DNA from: Nostoc edaphicum CCNP1411
Lineage (GTDB): Bacteria; Cyanobacteriota; Cyanobacteriia; Cyanobacteriales; Nostocaceae
NCBI RefSeq assembly: GCF_014023275.1
Contig: NZ_CP054698.1
Location: forward strand, 3,844,001-3,908,000
Length of the DNA: 64,000 nucleotides
Direction of reading: 5' to 3'
Shown: in pieces, positions 17,465-27,280 of the stretch
How positions within the stretch are numbered: the first letter of the stretch is position 1
How the letters are laid out: the number at the start of each line of letters is the position of its first letter
Position numbers and translations under genes: made by a program
The notes under the pieces: model-generated
Databases searched by the model: none
Told to the model about the DNA's origin: nothing
The model's input: only the letters and a program-made list of their open reading frames with translations

Positions 17465-18823
17465 ATGAGTAATACTCGGTCATCCTTAGCTTCTAACTCT
17501 CAATCTGCAACTTCTCCTTTGCGGTTACTTGTATTAAGTAATGGTCATGGGGAAGATGTCATTGCAGTTCGGATTTTGCAAGAACTCCAGCGACAACCAA
17601 ACCCACCAGAGATATTTGCTTTACCTCTGGTGGGTGAAGGACGGGCTTACCAACAGTTGGATATCCCCCTCATTGGTTCAGTCCGCACTATGCCTTCTGG
17701 CGGCTTTATTTATATGGATGGACGCCAATTAGCGCGGGATGTACGCGGTGGTTTATTGCAACTTACCCTCAGCCAGATTAAAGCTGTCCGCCGTTGGGTG
17801 AGTTCTCAAAAAAAATTAGGCAATAAAAGAGCGATTTTAGCAGTGGGAGATATTCTCCCCCTGTTGTTTGCAACTTTCAGTGGCGCTAATTATGCTTTTG
17901 TGGGTACGGCGAAATCTGAATATCACGTGCGCGATGAAGCTGGATTATTACCACGCAAATCCAAGCAGGCGCGTTGGGAAAACTTTTCTGGTTCAATTTA
18001 CCATCCTTGGGAACGTTGGCTAATGAGTCGTCGCCGTTGTAAGGCGGTGTTCCCCAGAGATGCGCTGACGACGGAAACATTAAAACAATGGCCAATTCCA
18101 GCTTTTAATTTGGGCAATCCGATGATGGATAGTCTGGAACCGACGTTTTCACGCCAACAATTTTATAGTCAGAATAGCCAACAACAAGAGACTGTTCGAC
18201 CTTTAATGGTGACTCTGCTTCCTGGTTCCCGTCCGCCAGAGGCTTATAACAACTGGGAAGTAATTATGATTGCCGTATCTGCGTTGATGGCAAGTTTCCA
18301 GGAGCGAGATTCGGTATTTTACACTTCTGGCACAGTGGTGTTTTTAGGTGCGATCGCTCCAGGTTTAGACTCTAATATTTTATCCCAAAGTGTCCAATCC
18401 CAAGGCTGGCGACCTGAATCAGCATCTCCTATCCAAATTGCTGATCCAAATATTTTGACATTTAAGCAAAGAAATGCATATCTACTGCTTACGCAACAAG
18501 CCTATAATGATTGCTTGCATTTGGGAGATATAGCGATCGCAATGGCAGGTACAGCCACAGAACAGTTTATCGGTTTAGGCAAACCTGCGATCGCAATTCC
18601 TGGTAATGGGCCTCAATATAACCCCGCCTTTGCTGAATCTCAAAGTCGTCTTTTAGGCTCATCTTTGATTTTAGTAGAGCAGCCAGCAGAGGTTGCCCAA
18701 ATCGTACAGTCTCTCTTCAAAAATCCTGATATTTTGCAAATTATTGCCGAAAATGGTCTGCGGCGCATGGGTAAACCGGGAGCCGCACTACGCATTGCAG
18801 AATGTTTACAAGAACGATTTTGA
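17465..18823 (+). CDS. Lipid-A-disaccharide synthase-related glycosyltransferase (LpxB-like)
   Basis: 452 residues from MSNTRSSLASNSQSATSP. A GT-B type fold is indicated by LRLLVLSNGHGEDVIAVRIL near the N-terminus (shown in part), FALPLVGEGRAYQQL, VGDILPLLFATFSG, LLPGSRPPEAY in the middle, and a nucleotide-sugar site AMAGTATEQFIGLGKPAIAIPG toward the C-terminus (shown in part as AGTATEQFIGLGKPAI). This is the cyanobacterial LpxB-related family and not LpxB itself, so the acceptor is unknown. The frame is open upstream to 17273, but that part overlaps the divergent Omp85 gene and lacks conservation; ATG 17465 starts just before the conserved domain. Confidence 0.88.
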   Translation: MSNTRSSLASNSQSATSPLRLLVLSNGHGEDVIAVRILQELQRQPNPPEIFALPLVGEGRAYQQLDIPLIGSVRTMPSGGFIYMDGRQLARDVRGGLLQLTLSQIKAVRRWVSSQKKLGNKRAILAVGDILPLLFATFSGANYAFVGTAKSEYHVRDEAGLLPRKSKQARWENFSGSIYHPWERWLMSRRRCKAVFPRDALTTETLKQWPIPAFNLGNPMMDSLEPTFSRQQFYSQNSQQQETVRPLMVTLLPGSRPPEAYNNWEVIMIAVSALMASFQERDSVFYTSGTVVFLGAIAPGLDSNILSQSVQSQGWRPESASPIQIADPNILTFKQRNAYLLLTQQAYNDCLHLGDIAIAMAGTATEQFIGLGKPAIAIPGNGPQYNPAFAESQSRLLGSSLILVEQPAEVAQIVQSLFKNPDILQIIAENGLRRMGKPGAALRIAECLQERF

Positions 18824-18824
18824 A

Positions 18825-18957
18825 TGGGAATTGGGAATTGGGAATTGGGAATTGGGCATGGGAGGCAGAGGGGAAATAAAATTCCTAACTCCTAACTCCT
18901 AACTCTATAACTCTATAACTCCTAACTCAGCACTCAGCACTCAGCACTCACCACTCC
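18825..18957. repeat. Short tandem repeats
   Basis: GGGAATT heptamers (18825-18862), then CTCCTAA and CTCAGCA heptamers (18883-18957). These are typical short tandemly repeated sequences of heterocystous cyanobacteria, filling the gap between two convergent genes. Confidence 0.9.
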
Positions 18958-19680
18958 TCAGGCCACCAAACCAGAACGTAAGGCCCTCACAGCAGCTTGG
19001 GTACGGTCATCAGCACACAGTTTATTTAGAATATTGCGAACATGGGTTTTCACAGTACCAACTGTAATATAGAGTTTCTCAGCAATTTGTCCATTGCTAC
19101 ACCCAGCTACAATCAACTCCAGGATTTCCAGTTCCCGTTGAGTCAGGGGGTATGTTTCTAAAACTTGCTCATATTCTGATGCCAGCGCCTCAATTTTTAC
19201 AGTCTTTGGCTTATCAGAGCTTTGGCTTTCTCCAGGAATACCTTGGCGCATCTTCCGCAATACCACATTGGCTATTGCCGGATCAATCCAAGAGTTTCCA
19301 GCGTAAGTTGCTTGGATCGCCTCCGTTAATTTACTGATGCTTGTTTCTTTCATGTAATAAGAATCAGCACCCGCCGCAAAAGCTGCAAGTACAGCATCTT
19401 CTGTATGATCCATTGTCAGGATCAGAATCTTCGTTGTTGTTTGCCCAGTTTCAGCCTGGTGACGTTTGAATTTTCGGGTGAGTTCGATGCCATCCATATC
19501 AGGCAAGCCGATATCTACCACAGCTACATCTGGCTTTGCCGTTTCTAAAAGTTTTAATCCTTGGGTAGCATTTGCTGCTTCGCCAATTACTTTCAATGCA
19601 CTGTGAGACTGTAATGCCGCTCGTAGCCCCATTCGCGTTAAGTCATGATCTTCAATTAAAATAATACTAATTTCATTCAT
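18958..19680 (-). CDS. NarL/LuxR-family response regulator
   Basis: About 240 residues from MNEISIILIEDHDLTRMGL. Receiver domain with the acidic pair (EDHD), phospho-acceptor Asp in VAVVDIGLPD and the conserved Lys in YYMKETS, then a linker (about 130-170) and a C-terminal LuxR-type helix-turn-helix (LTQRELEILELIVAGCSN, VGTVKTHVRNILNKL). It acts as a DNA-binding transcription regulator once phosphorylated. The frame is open to a GTG at 19737, which would add 19 residues; I prefer ATG 19680, which begins right before the receiver domain. The partner kinase is not next to it. Confidence 0.9.
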   Translation of the reverse strand: MNEISIILIEDHDLTRMGLRAALQSHSALKVIGEAANATQGLKLLETAKPDVAVVDIGLPDMDGIELTRKFKRHQAETGQTTTKILILTMDHTEDAVLAAFAAGADSYYMKETSISKLTEAIQATYAGNSWIDPAIANVVLRKMRQGIPGESQSSDKPKTVKIEALASEYEQVLETYPLTQRELEILELIVAGCSNGQIAEKLYITVGTVKTHVRNILNKLCADDRTQAAVRALRSGLVA

Positions 19681-19737
19681 CGCTACATTCACTCTTACGC
19701 TGTTTGCATCTTTCAAAGTATTACCTTTTGTGAGCAC

Positions 19738-21247
19738 TATCTCTTAATTTTCCCAAACTAAAGATAGATGATATTTCAACCAGTCTGCATCCATCGATAG
19801 AAATAATAAATATCCGATTTTTTTATATTTCGATAGAGGACAAATCTAGCTGGAGATATATGGATAGTTGCACAAAAAGTATGAAATATTGAGACGAATG
19901 CCAAATTGCTCTCTCTTGCTTACAATTCAGCTTTGAGTTGCCATGTTCCATTGGTTAATTACTATTATTTTGTATGAAGCTTTGAAAAAAGTTCACGAAA
20001 ATGGACAGATTACAAAGGTCGAAGTTGCTTTACGAGAAAGTTAAAGATGGTTTAGAGCTATTTTTAATTAAAGGAGGCAGGAGGCAGGAGGGAATACTGA
20101 CTCAACCTTTGTCGCGAGCTTGTTGGTCTGATTTTTCACGGGATATGAAACACTTGTCTCCAAACCTCTCCCCTAAAAGGATCTACGGTGGACACACATC
20201 TTAGTAATGAAGCCCAAACCCTGGATTTACCCCCCTTAATCCCCCCGATGCATTGGGGGGAAAAAGAAATCCAGTTCCCTCCCCAATGCATCGGGGAGGG
20301 TTAGGGTGGGGTAAAACTGACGCATAAACCAAGTGAGTAAACTACTTCAGACTTGTGCACACACCGTAGCCTAAAAGGAGAGAGGCTTTAAATTCTCGCC
20401 CAATCTTTGTAGGGAAGCTTGCTCAGGGATTAGGTCTTTTGTTGATTTTTCCACATAACGTAAAAAGTCAGGCTCGATGGTGGACAATCCCAAAAGGAAT
20501 TCAAGCACAACTAGGAAGAGTAATCAGGCGTGCGTCAACCTCATAGAGGTTTGGAAATAGGTGGTATTTTTACTATAATTCACGGTCAGTCTTGGTATTT
20601 TTCCAAACACCGAAAGTCTGCGATCGCTCAAAAAATACTGGCACATATCTGGCGATGTTAAGAAAATTGTCAAAGTTCTTAGGAGGTAAGATTACTTAAG
20701 ATTCATAAATAGATATAGGTAGTACTTTCTTATTTACCTAATCTAATCAATCTAATGGGTAAAACTGTTCAAGCTTATGGTACACGATAATTGTATGCAA
20801 CTCTCACCAATGGCTGACGACGGTCGCTCGTTCACTCATTTACAATTGTTTTAAGCTTAGTAAAGTATTTTATTTTACTTTATATCAGCTCTGTCTGCTG
20901 TTTTCAGATCAATAGTTTTCAGCTTGTTAATTGCTAATTTTTTGAGAACCATTGGTCATTTGCTATGAGTTTAATTCCCAGACTCTGGTAAATTAATCAG
21001 ATTGAGGATACAACAGACTGAATTTAACCCCAGGAAATGCCCGAACTGGATATATATGAAGCCTTTGACCTTTCATACCTTTGTTGAGATAATGCCAACG
21101 CTCAACAGATAATGGATATTATGCAAAATGTCTTAGTCAATCAAGTTACAGATTTTAGATGTCCGAAATCTTATATTCTTTAGTTGGATAATCTGAAAAG
21201 AGAAATGTTATACATCAACCTATGTTTGGCGGCGAAAATAAAAACCG
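19738..21247. other. Long intergenic region, no supportable gene
   Basis: About 1.5 kb. A 67-codon frame at 20001-20204 runs into repeat sequence and has no ribosome binding site of note. The main structure is the G/C-run hairpin at 20226-20315. The last 200 bases are AT-rich and presumably hold the promoter of the kinase operon at 21248. Confidence 0.55.
20226..20315. repeat. 90-bp inverted repeat with G/C runs
   Basis: The arms begin TTTACCCCCCTTAATCCCC and end GGGTTAGGGTGGGGTAAA. Each arm holds an internal palindrome around ATGCAT (CCCCCCGATGCATTGGGGGG and its partner CTCCCCAATGCATCGGGGAG). It is a compact dispersed element of the type common in Nostoc genomes. Confidence 0.8.
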
Positions 21248-22582
21248 ATGGAAGAGACGCTGAAAATTTTGGTTGTAGACGATGACGAAGTAGACCGGAT
21301 GAGAGTTCGTTGTGCCCTGACTAAAGCAGGTGTTCAGATGGAACTGTCTGAAGTAGGCGATGGTAATGATGCGTTCTCCGCTTTAAGCACTACTGCCTAT
21401 GATTGTGTTTTTCTCGACTATCGCTTACCAGACCAGGATGGACTAACCTTGATCCAACAGCTACGTTCTTCGGAAATTCAAGTTCCTTTAGTAGTCTTAA
21501 CTGGTCAAGGAGATGAACAAATTGCTGTTCAATTAATCGAAGCTGGTGCTACAGACTATCTCTCTAAGTCTAGGATATCTCCAGAAGCCTTGGCACAGGT
21601 TTTGCGGAGTGCGATTCGGATTTATCGGGCTGAAATGCAGGCAGCTTTAGCAAACCAGCAACTCAGAGAAAGTCATGAACAACTCACTCGTAAGAATCAA
21701 GAGTTGGAGAGACAAAAGCAACAGATTCAAATACAAAACTTCAAGCTATCGGAGGCATCACTGCTAAAATCACATTTTTTGGCAACTATGTCCCACGAAC
21801 TCAGAACGCCAATGAATGCGATTATTGGTTTTTCGCAAATACTATTGCGTCCTAAGTTTGGTCAACTAACGCACCAGCAAGCAGATATGGTTGAGCGCAT
21901 TTTGAATAATGGCAAGAATTTGCTGATGTTACTCAATGAAGTTCTCGACTTTTCTAAGCTGGAGGTAGGACGATTAGATTTAAAGGCGGAAATATTTGAC
22001 ATATCAAAGGTAATAAATCTCGCTGTGGGTGAAATGCGTTCCCTATCTGATGCCAAAAATATCTCATTGTTAGTTCAAATAGATTCGCAAAATCCTTTAG
22101 TATTTAATGATCCAGTTCGTGTCAAACAGATTTTAATTAACCTGCTCTCCAACGCCATTAAATTCACAGATTCTGGTGAGATTTGGATTGAGGTTAAAGA
22201 ACTGCCTGCAAATCGAGTATCAATTATTGTTCGAGATACAGGTATTGGCATAGCACCCAGAGATTTTAAACGTATTTTTGAAGCATTTCGGCAAGTCGAT
22301 CAAACTATCACTCGCAAATATCCAGGCACAGGTCTGGGTTTAGCAATTGTAGATTCGCTGGTGCGAATGATGGGCGGTAAAATATTTCTTGAGAGCAAGT
22401 TGGGGATTGGCTCAACGTTTAAAATTGAATTGCCACGTCAAATTACATTGCCGACTGTAGGAGCCGATACTCCAACTTCACAATTAGATGGCGATGGGGT
22501 TTTTTGCTCTGCTAACAATCCACATCAATCATCTTCTCAAACCAGGAAAGCACCAATAGGATATCCTAAATTTAAACTATAA
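21248..22582 (+). CDS. Response regulator-histidine kinase hybrid
   Basis: 444 residues: N-terminal receiver (ILVVDDDEVDRMRVR; phospho-Asp in CVFLDYRLPDQDG; Lys in YLSKSRIS), a coiled-coil linker (about 130-175, rich in E, Q and K), HisKA with H-box FLATMSHELRTPMNAI, then HATPase with N-box LLSNAIKFTDSG, G1 VRDTGIGIAP and G2 GTGLGLAIVDSLVRMMGG. The tail after residue 400 is polar and unconserved. There are no membrane segments, so it is a cytoplasmic kinase controlled through its own receiver. It is first in a two-gene unit, 37 bases before the next kinase. Confidence 0.93.
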   Translation: MEETLKILVVDDDEVDRMRVRCALTKAGVQMELSEVGDGNDAFSALSTTAYDCVFLDYRLPDQDGLTLIQQLRSSEIQVPLVVLTGQGDEQIAVQLIEAGATDYLSKSRISPEALAQVLRSAIRIYRAEMQAALANQQLRESHEQLTRKNQELERQKQQIQIQNFKLSEASLLKSHFLATMSHELRTPMNAIIGFSQILLRPKFGQLTHQQADMVERILNNGKNLLMLLNEVLDFSKLEVGRLDLKAEIFDISKVINLAVGEMRSLSDAKNISLLVQIDSQNPLVFNDPVRVKQILINLLSNAIKFTDSGEIWIEVKELPANRVSIIVRDTGIGIAPRDFKRIFEAFRQVDQTITRKYPGTGLGLAIVDSLVRMMGGKIFLESKLGIGSTFKIELPRQITLPTVGADTPTSQLDGDGVFCSANNPHQSSSQTRKAPIGYPKFKL

Positions 22583-22619
22583 ATTACTTAACAAAAAAAC
22601 TGATAAAAGTAGATAAATC

Positions 22620-23744
22620 ATGTCTGTAGTTGAAAATAATAAAATTTATCGTATCCTCGCAGTTGACGACACTCGAGATAATCTTATTTTGGTTCAAACA
22701 ATTTTAGAAAGTGAGGGATATGAAATTGATTTGGCTTCAGATGGAATAAAGGCTTTGCGGCAAATTGACCAATCTCCACCCGATCTGATTCTGTTAGATG
22801 TGATGATGCCGGGAATGGATGGTTATGAAGTCACCCGTAGAATTCGGAAGAACCCTGCAATCTCTTATATTCCAATTCTGTTGATTACTGCTTTTCACGA
22901 ATCCAGCGTTGTCGAAGGTTTGGATGCTGGTGCTGACGATTTTATTCGGAAACCATTTGATACTGATGAACTACTGGCACGGGTGCGATCGCTATTGCGT
23001 CTCAAGCAAAGTCTAGACGAACAACAAAAAATGGCCCGCCAACGGGAAGACTTTGTTTCCCGTCTGACTCATGATTTGCGAACTCCTTTAGTAGCCGCCG
23101 ATCGGATGTTGAGTTTGTTTGAAATGGAAACATTCTGCAAAATTTCGCCGGAAATGAAACAGGCGATCGCAGTTATGATTCGCAGCAACCAAAATTTAAT
23201 GGAAATGGTGAACACCCTGTTAGAAGTCTATCGCTTTGAAGCAGGTAAAAAAACGTTGAATTGGGAGGTCTGTGATTTACGTGAGATATCTCAAGAAGTA
23301 GTGAGCGAACTAATTCCTTTAACTAGTGAAAAAGGTTTGACTCTGAAAATAGACACTAGTAAATTAAATCCACTGAGTAAAAACGCTGGTCTTATTATGG
23401 GCGATCGCTTGGAACTACGGCGAGTGCTAAACAACTTGATCGCAAATGCGATCAAATTTACAGATACAGGAGGCATAACAATCCGCATTTTTGAAAAATT
23501 ACCTCATCCAGGAAATCCAGATTCAGTGACAATTGAGATACAAGATACAGGATATGGAATTGCGCCTGAAGATCAAGCAACAATTTTCGAGCGATTTCGC
23601 CAAGGCAGAAATAAACGCTCAGGTAGTGGCTTAGGACTACATCTATCTCACCGAATTGTAGAAGGGCACGCAGGAACTATCCAGGTTACCTCTGAATTAG
23701 GTAAAGGTAGTTTATTTACTGTACAACTACCTAAGAACACTTAA
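22620..23744 (+). CDS. Response regulator-histidine kinase hybrid
   Basis: 374 residues with the same architecture as the gene before it: receiver (ILAVDDTRDNLILVQ; phospho-Asp in LILLDVMMPGMDG; Lys in FIRKPFDTDEL), H-box FVSRLTHDLRTPLVAADRML, N-box LIANAIKFTDTG, G1 IQDTGYGIAPED, and G2 GSGLGLHLSHRIVEGHAG. It is cytoplasmic. The two kinases are close relatives in layout but not in sequence and probably act in one pathway with the CheY-like protein encoded convergently at 23783-24238. Confidence 0.93.
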   Translation: MSVVENNKIYRILAVDDTRDNLILVQTILESEGYEIDLASDGIKALRQIDQSPPDLILLDVMMPGMDGYEVTRRIRKNPAISYIPILLITAFHESSVVEGLDAGADDFIRKPFDTDELLARVRSLLRLKQSLDEQQKMARQREDFVSRLTHDLRTPLVAADRMLSLFEMETFCKISPEMKQAIAVMIRSNQNLMEMVNTLLEVYRFEAGKKTLNWEVCDLREISQEVVSELIPLTSEKGLTLKIDTSKLNPLSKNAGLIMGDRLELRRVLNNLIANAIKFTDTGGITIRIFEKLPHPGNPDSVTIEIQDTGYGIAPEDQATIFERFRQGRNKRSGSGLGLHLSHRIVEGHAGTIQVTSELGKGSLFTVQLPKNT

Positions 23745-23782
23745 GTTCTTGTCCTTCACCTTTATATCTCTTTGCTGGACTG

Positions 23783-24238
23783 TTAATCCTGACAAAGCTC
23801 AAAAGCAGAGTGAATACCCAATCTTTTCCCAAGCCCGCGGCTAATTATAGCCTCCAAATCCTCGATCATATAGGGTTTGCTAATGTAATCATTAAACCCC
23901 GCTTTCAGGATACGTTCTTGATCCTCCCTGCTAGCTAAAGCTGTGACTGCTACCACTGGAATTGTACAAGTTAGGGGTTCTTGCTTCAGATGACGTACAA
24001 CATCGATACCGCTAAGTCCTGGTAACAAAATATCCAACAAAATTAAGTCTGGTTGATACTCTTTAGCTACCAGAACTGTTGCAGAACAATCTGTTTGACA
24101 AATAAATCTACAACCCATTGACTCAAGGGCATAACTAATTAGGAGGAGACTATCATCATGGTCTTCCACTGCCAAAATCAAAGGCTGGTGAGAGTTTTGC
24201 TTCTTTTCATCACTCATGAATGAATTTGCCAAATACAT
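23783..24238 (-). CDS. Single-domain (CheY-like) response regulator
   Basis: 151 residues, receiver only: acidic pair AVEDHDDSLLL, phospho-Asp in LILLDILLPGLSG, Thr in VTALAS and Lys in YISKPYMIEDL. There is no output domain, so it probably relays phosphate to another protein. ATG 24238 has GGAG five bases upstream (CTGGAGAAGAGATG), which supports it over the in-frame ATG seven codons later. It is convergent with the two hybrid kinases and a plausible partner. Confidence 0.92.
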   Translation of the reverse strand: MYLANSFMSDEKKQNSHQPLILAVEDHDDSLLLISYALESMGCRFICQTDCSATVLVAKEYQPDLILLDILLPGLSGIDVVRHLKQEPLTCTIPVVAVTALASREDQERILKAGFNDYISKPYMIEDLEAIISRGLGKRLGIHSAFELCQD

Positions 24239-24918
24239 CTCTTCTCCAGAAGATTTTATTAGGATTCATCGTCATTATTGGGAGATAAAGACGATGCTTC
24301 CTGCGAACAAAAGAATAGTACTCAGTCAGGATTGGTGTGTTTTGCTTTTGCCTAGTTGATAATTCTTACCCACACAAAAGTTGCTGAGGTAAGAAAACCT
24401 CAAGCTGAGAGGTTTAGCAGATACTTTTCGATTATACGCAAAATTACAGAATATTTTCTGAATGAGTTCATCATAAGTTTATATAGAAATATCAGAAAAT
24501 TATTTATAACAGTATCGCTTGACTTATGTGTGCTTTTAGATTTTAAAGATACTGAATAAATAAGTAATCTCAGTTATTAACTGTTAAATTCCCTACTGTA
24601 ATTTGCGTACTGGATAGAATTTCAACATAATCTTGATTGGTTATACAGAAGCAATTGCAATTGCTTGCATTGGTTTTTACAAGTAAGCAAATCAACAGAT
24701 TAATTTTGATAGGTTCCTGAAAGGAATTGGCTAATTATTAGATACTGCTTTCTTGTTGACAATCATTATTTATCCAATACTGCCTACTACTTTATCATAA
24801 TGCGATGTCTACGATGGGCTATGCCTATGGAGAAATTTATTGCTAGATTATTGATATTTATTTAGCGATCGCAAAGCGAATTTGACTACAATCCTTAGAA
24901 AGAGTAGCAAAAACCTAA
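24239..24918. other. Intergenic region, no gene seen
   Basis: AT-rich. A 67-codon frame at 24356-24559 has no recognisable sequence. A degenerate GATGTCTACGATGGGCTATG repeat fragment lies at about 24803, and a HIP1-like site just before the methyltransferase gene. Confidence 0.5.
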
Positions 24919-25641
24919 ATGTCTAAAAAGTCCGATTCTCAGTTCCAAAATCTCTTTAGTTCACCCAAATCAACCCAGTGGGACGAAAGATTAGCCCAAA
25001 TAGCCTATCGCTTTAACCGAGAGTATCAAGGTGAAAGATTTGAACTCCCAACAGAAGTCCAGGCGATGCCGATATTCCGTGAGTGGATTGCTGGGAGTTT
25101 CTCAGGGAGAATTGCTTCCCCTTTCTGGGAAATTGCTAAACCTCAAAAAAACCAGCACTGTATAGATATTGGCTGTGGTATAAGCTTCTTAATTTATCCT
25201 TGGCGGGATTGGCAAGCATTTTTTCATGGGCAAGAAATCAGTAATATGGCACGCGATACCCTTAATTCTCGTGGGCCGCAGTTGAATTCTAAGCTGTTCA
25301 AAGGTGTTGAGTTGGGGGCAGCCCATCAGCTAAACTATCCATCAGAGCAATTTGACTTAGCGATCGCAACCGGATTCAGCTGCTATTTTCCCCTCGAATA
25401 CTGGAATGCTGTATTGGCAGAAGTCAAGCGGGTGTTAAAACCAGGTGGACATTTTGTGTTCGACATCCTCAATCCAGAACAGCCTTTAGCAGAAGATTGG
25501 GCAGTTCTGGAAACCTATTTAGGGGCCGAGGTGTTTTTAGAGCCTTTGGCTAAGTGGGAAAAAACAATGAAAGCGTCTGGTACTAAAGTAGTAGCGCAAA
25601 AATCAGGGGAATTATTCGAGTTGTATAAAATACGATTCTGA
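24919..25641 (+). CDS. Class I SAM-dependent methyltransferase
   Basis: 240 residues with the Rossmann-type motif I CIDIGCGISFLIYPW (about residue 86), an acidic motif II region after FFHGQEI, and the post-I motif VLAEVKRVLKPGGHFVFDIL near residue 175. The N-terminal 80 residues are a family-specific cap (QWDERLAQIAYRFNREYQG). The substrate cannot be inferred; flanking genes give no pathway. Followed by an inverted repeat CCTAC...GTAGG near 25645-25675. Confidence 0.85.
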   Translation: MSKKSDSQFQNLFSSPKSTQWDERLAQIAYRFNREYQGERFELPTEVQAMPIFREWIAGSFSGRIASPFWEIAKPQKNQHCIDIGCGISFLIYPWRDWQAFFHGQEISNMARDTLNSRGPQLNSKLFKGVELGAAHQLNYPSEQFDLAIATGFSCYFPLEYWNAVLAEVKRVLKPGGHFVFDILNPEQPLAEDWAVLETYLGAEVFLEPLAKWEKTMKASGTKVVAQKSGELFELYKIRF

Positions 25642-25743
25642 ACTACCTACTGTGTAAGCGAAGCGTCACTGTAGGCTTCTTGTTTAACAGAAAGCGTAAT
25701 AGGCGTAGCCCATTCTGAGTTCTGAATTCTGAATTCTGCTGTA

Positions 25744-26172
25744 TTACTCAGGGATAAGTGGACTCATTGGATCTAAAGAAGTTGTAAAAACAAAATAGAT
25801 TACCCCAGCGCCGAGAATCATCACAGCCAGACTGAACAACAACACCCAGCGGTCTGTTGGTTCATAAGTATCTTCTTCGATATCACGACGGACTGCAAAA
25901 TAGTGTGACGTTGACAGCCACACCGTGATCAAACCCACCAGTGAGAAGACTAAACCTAATTTCCAGCCGTTGCCAGGACGGGGTACTAAAGGTACATGGA
26001 AGGCACGCAAACGCACGATAACGACACCAAAACCTAAAAGAGCGATCCCTGTCCGCATCCAAGCGAGGTAGGTACGCTCATTTGCTAAATGATCTCGGAT
26101 TCGGGACGGATTCAGTCGTCCTGCCTTTTTTTTCTCTTTATCTTCTTCTGTAGGTTTCAATTTTAACTGCAT
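25744..26172 (-). CDS. DUF202-family inner membrane protein
   Basis: 142 residues from MQLKLKPTEEDKEKKKAG. The DUF202 signature RDHLANERTYLAWMRTGIAL is near residue 25, followed by three membrane helices (about 35-55, 75-95 and 115-135). The family (YidH-like) has no established function. The frame is open 46 codons upstream to an ATG at 26310, but that extension is not conserved in type and has no ribosome binding site, whereas 26172 is preceded by AAGGG. Confidence 0.85.
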   Translation of the reverse strand: MQLKLKPTEEDKEKKKAGRLNPSRIRDHLANERTYLAWMRTGIALLGFGVVIVRLRAFHVPLVPRPGNGWKLGLVFSLVGLITVWLSTSHYFAVRRDIEEDTYEPTDRWVLLFSLAVMILGAGVIYFVFTTSLDPMSPLIPE

Positions 26173-26414
26173 CAATAACACCCTTATCCCCAAAGCGGCT
26201 CTGATCAAAAAAATGCGAAGGTGGTAGGAAATCTCTTTCCAGATGAATTGTACACAGCGCAATAATTGCGCTACTGAAATATATCTATTGTGATTGTACA
26301 TTTTTTTCAAAATTTATTTTAATGCAGATATCTAAATAAAACAAGCCTGACCGAATAATTCGTAATTCGTAATTAATTGATGGTATAGAGCAACTGCAAT
26401 TAATATAGGGGTCA

Positions 26415-26486
26415 TAAAAAAACAGCCGAGATCAAAGAGATTTTTCACCAGTACTTTTCCTGTTTTTGTCTCTGATTTTGGCTGTT
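26415..26486 (-). terminator. Rho-independent terminator of the secreted-protein gene
   Basis: On the minus strand, AACAGCC and later GGCTGTT form the base of a long imperfect hairpin (26421-26486), followed by a T-run (complement of 26415-26422). It lies about 60 bases after the stop codon at 26545. Confidence 0.7.
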
Positions 26487-26544
26487 ACCCTATTTAAATT
26501 TAGAACAATCATTCAAAAATAGAATATGCAGTTCTATTTCAAGA

Positions 26545-27201
26545 CTAATTGCTAGGCGCATTAGGAACTCGTGTATTTATGATATCCTGCGATATATCTG
26601 GGATAAACCAGTTAGCTTCTTTGCTGTTCAGAACTTTCACTGTCGGAACATTCAATTCAATCGCAGCATTATCTGGATTCGTCTTAATAACTAACTGAGT
26701 TCCATCAAGTATCTTGAGAGCAGCCGCTCCTGTCAATTCTTGACCTTGCCCATTAGGACTAGAAGTAAAATTTGCTACCTTGACATCATTTGGTAGATAA
26801 ATTCCATCACAATCCCAGTTATTCTTAGTGGACTGACCATCAGCTAGAAAATACAGACCATTGTCGTATACGGCATCTTCATCGTCTTCATCATTTGGTC
26901 TTTTGCCATATACGGCTATGGTATTACCTGTTTGGTTGTTGCATTGACCCCAGTTGATTCCCGTCTCTAAAGCATATTTTTGTAGGGTTAATTCCTCGGT
27001 TCTCTTTTGAATTTCTTCTGGTGTCAGACCTTCAACTTGAGTTTGGGCATCTTTTGTCTGAGTCAGTTCATTAAGGGCTTTAGTGACTTCGATGTAATCA
27101 GGGTTTTTGCTAAATTTTGGTCTATCAGCAAAAGAAGGTTGAGCAAAGGCAAAACTGGCGACAATCATTAAGACAATGAGCAGAGATTTCCAGATTTTCA
27201 T
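26545..27201 (-). CDS. Secreted hypothetical protein
   Basis: 218 residues from MKIWKSLLIVLMIVASFAFA, a clear signal peptide with probable cleavage after PSFA. The mature part is acidic (NDEDDEDAVYDNG), contains two Cys (GQCNNQ and WDCDG) that could pair, and ends QDIINTRVPNAPSN. No known domain was recognised. ATG 27201 has AGGA nine bases upstream; an upstream in-frame ATG at 27267 would bury the signal peptide. It lies 79 bases after the CadD-like transporter gene, so the two are probably co-transcribed and may serve the same metal- or ion-related response. Confidence 0.75.
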   Translation of the reverse strand: MKIWKSLLIVLMIVASFAFAQPSFADRPKFSKNPDYIEVTKALNELTQTKDAQTQVEGLTPEEIQKRTEELTLQKYALETGINWGQCNNQTGNTIAVYGKRPNDEDDEDAVYDNGLYFLADGQSTKNNWDCDGIYLPNDVKVANFTSSPNGQGQELTGAAALKILDGTQLVIKTNPDNAAIELNVPTVKVLNSKEANWFIPDISQDIINTRVPNAPSN

Positions 27202-27280
27202 GTTTTGATTCCTGTTGATAGATAAGATATTTTGCAGTTGGAAATTCATTTTGGTGAGTAAGTTCATGATGTACCTCTTT

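Noticed and set aside
18825..18957. Possible CRISPR-like array
   Set aside because: The units are 7 bp with no spacers; a short tandem repeat.
20001..20204. 67-codon frame in the long intergenic region
   Set aside because: Second half runs into the G/C-run repeat; no conserved look and no convincing start.
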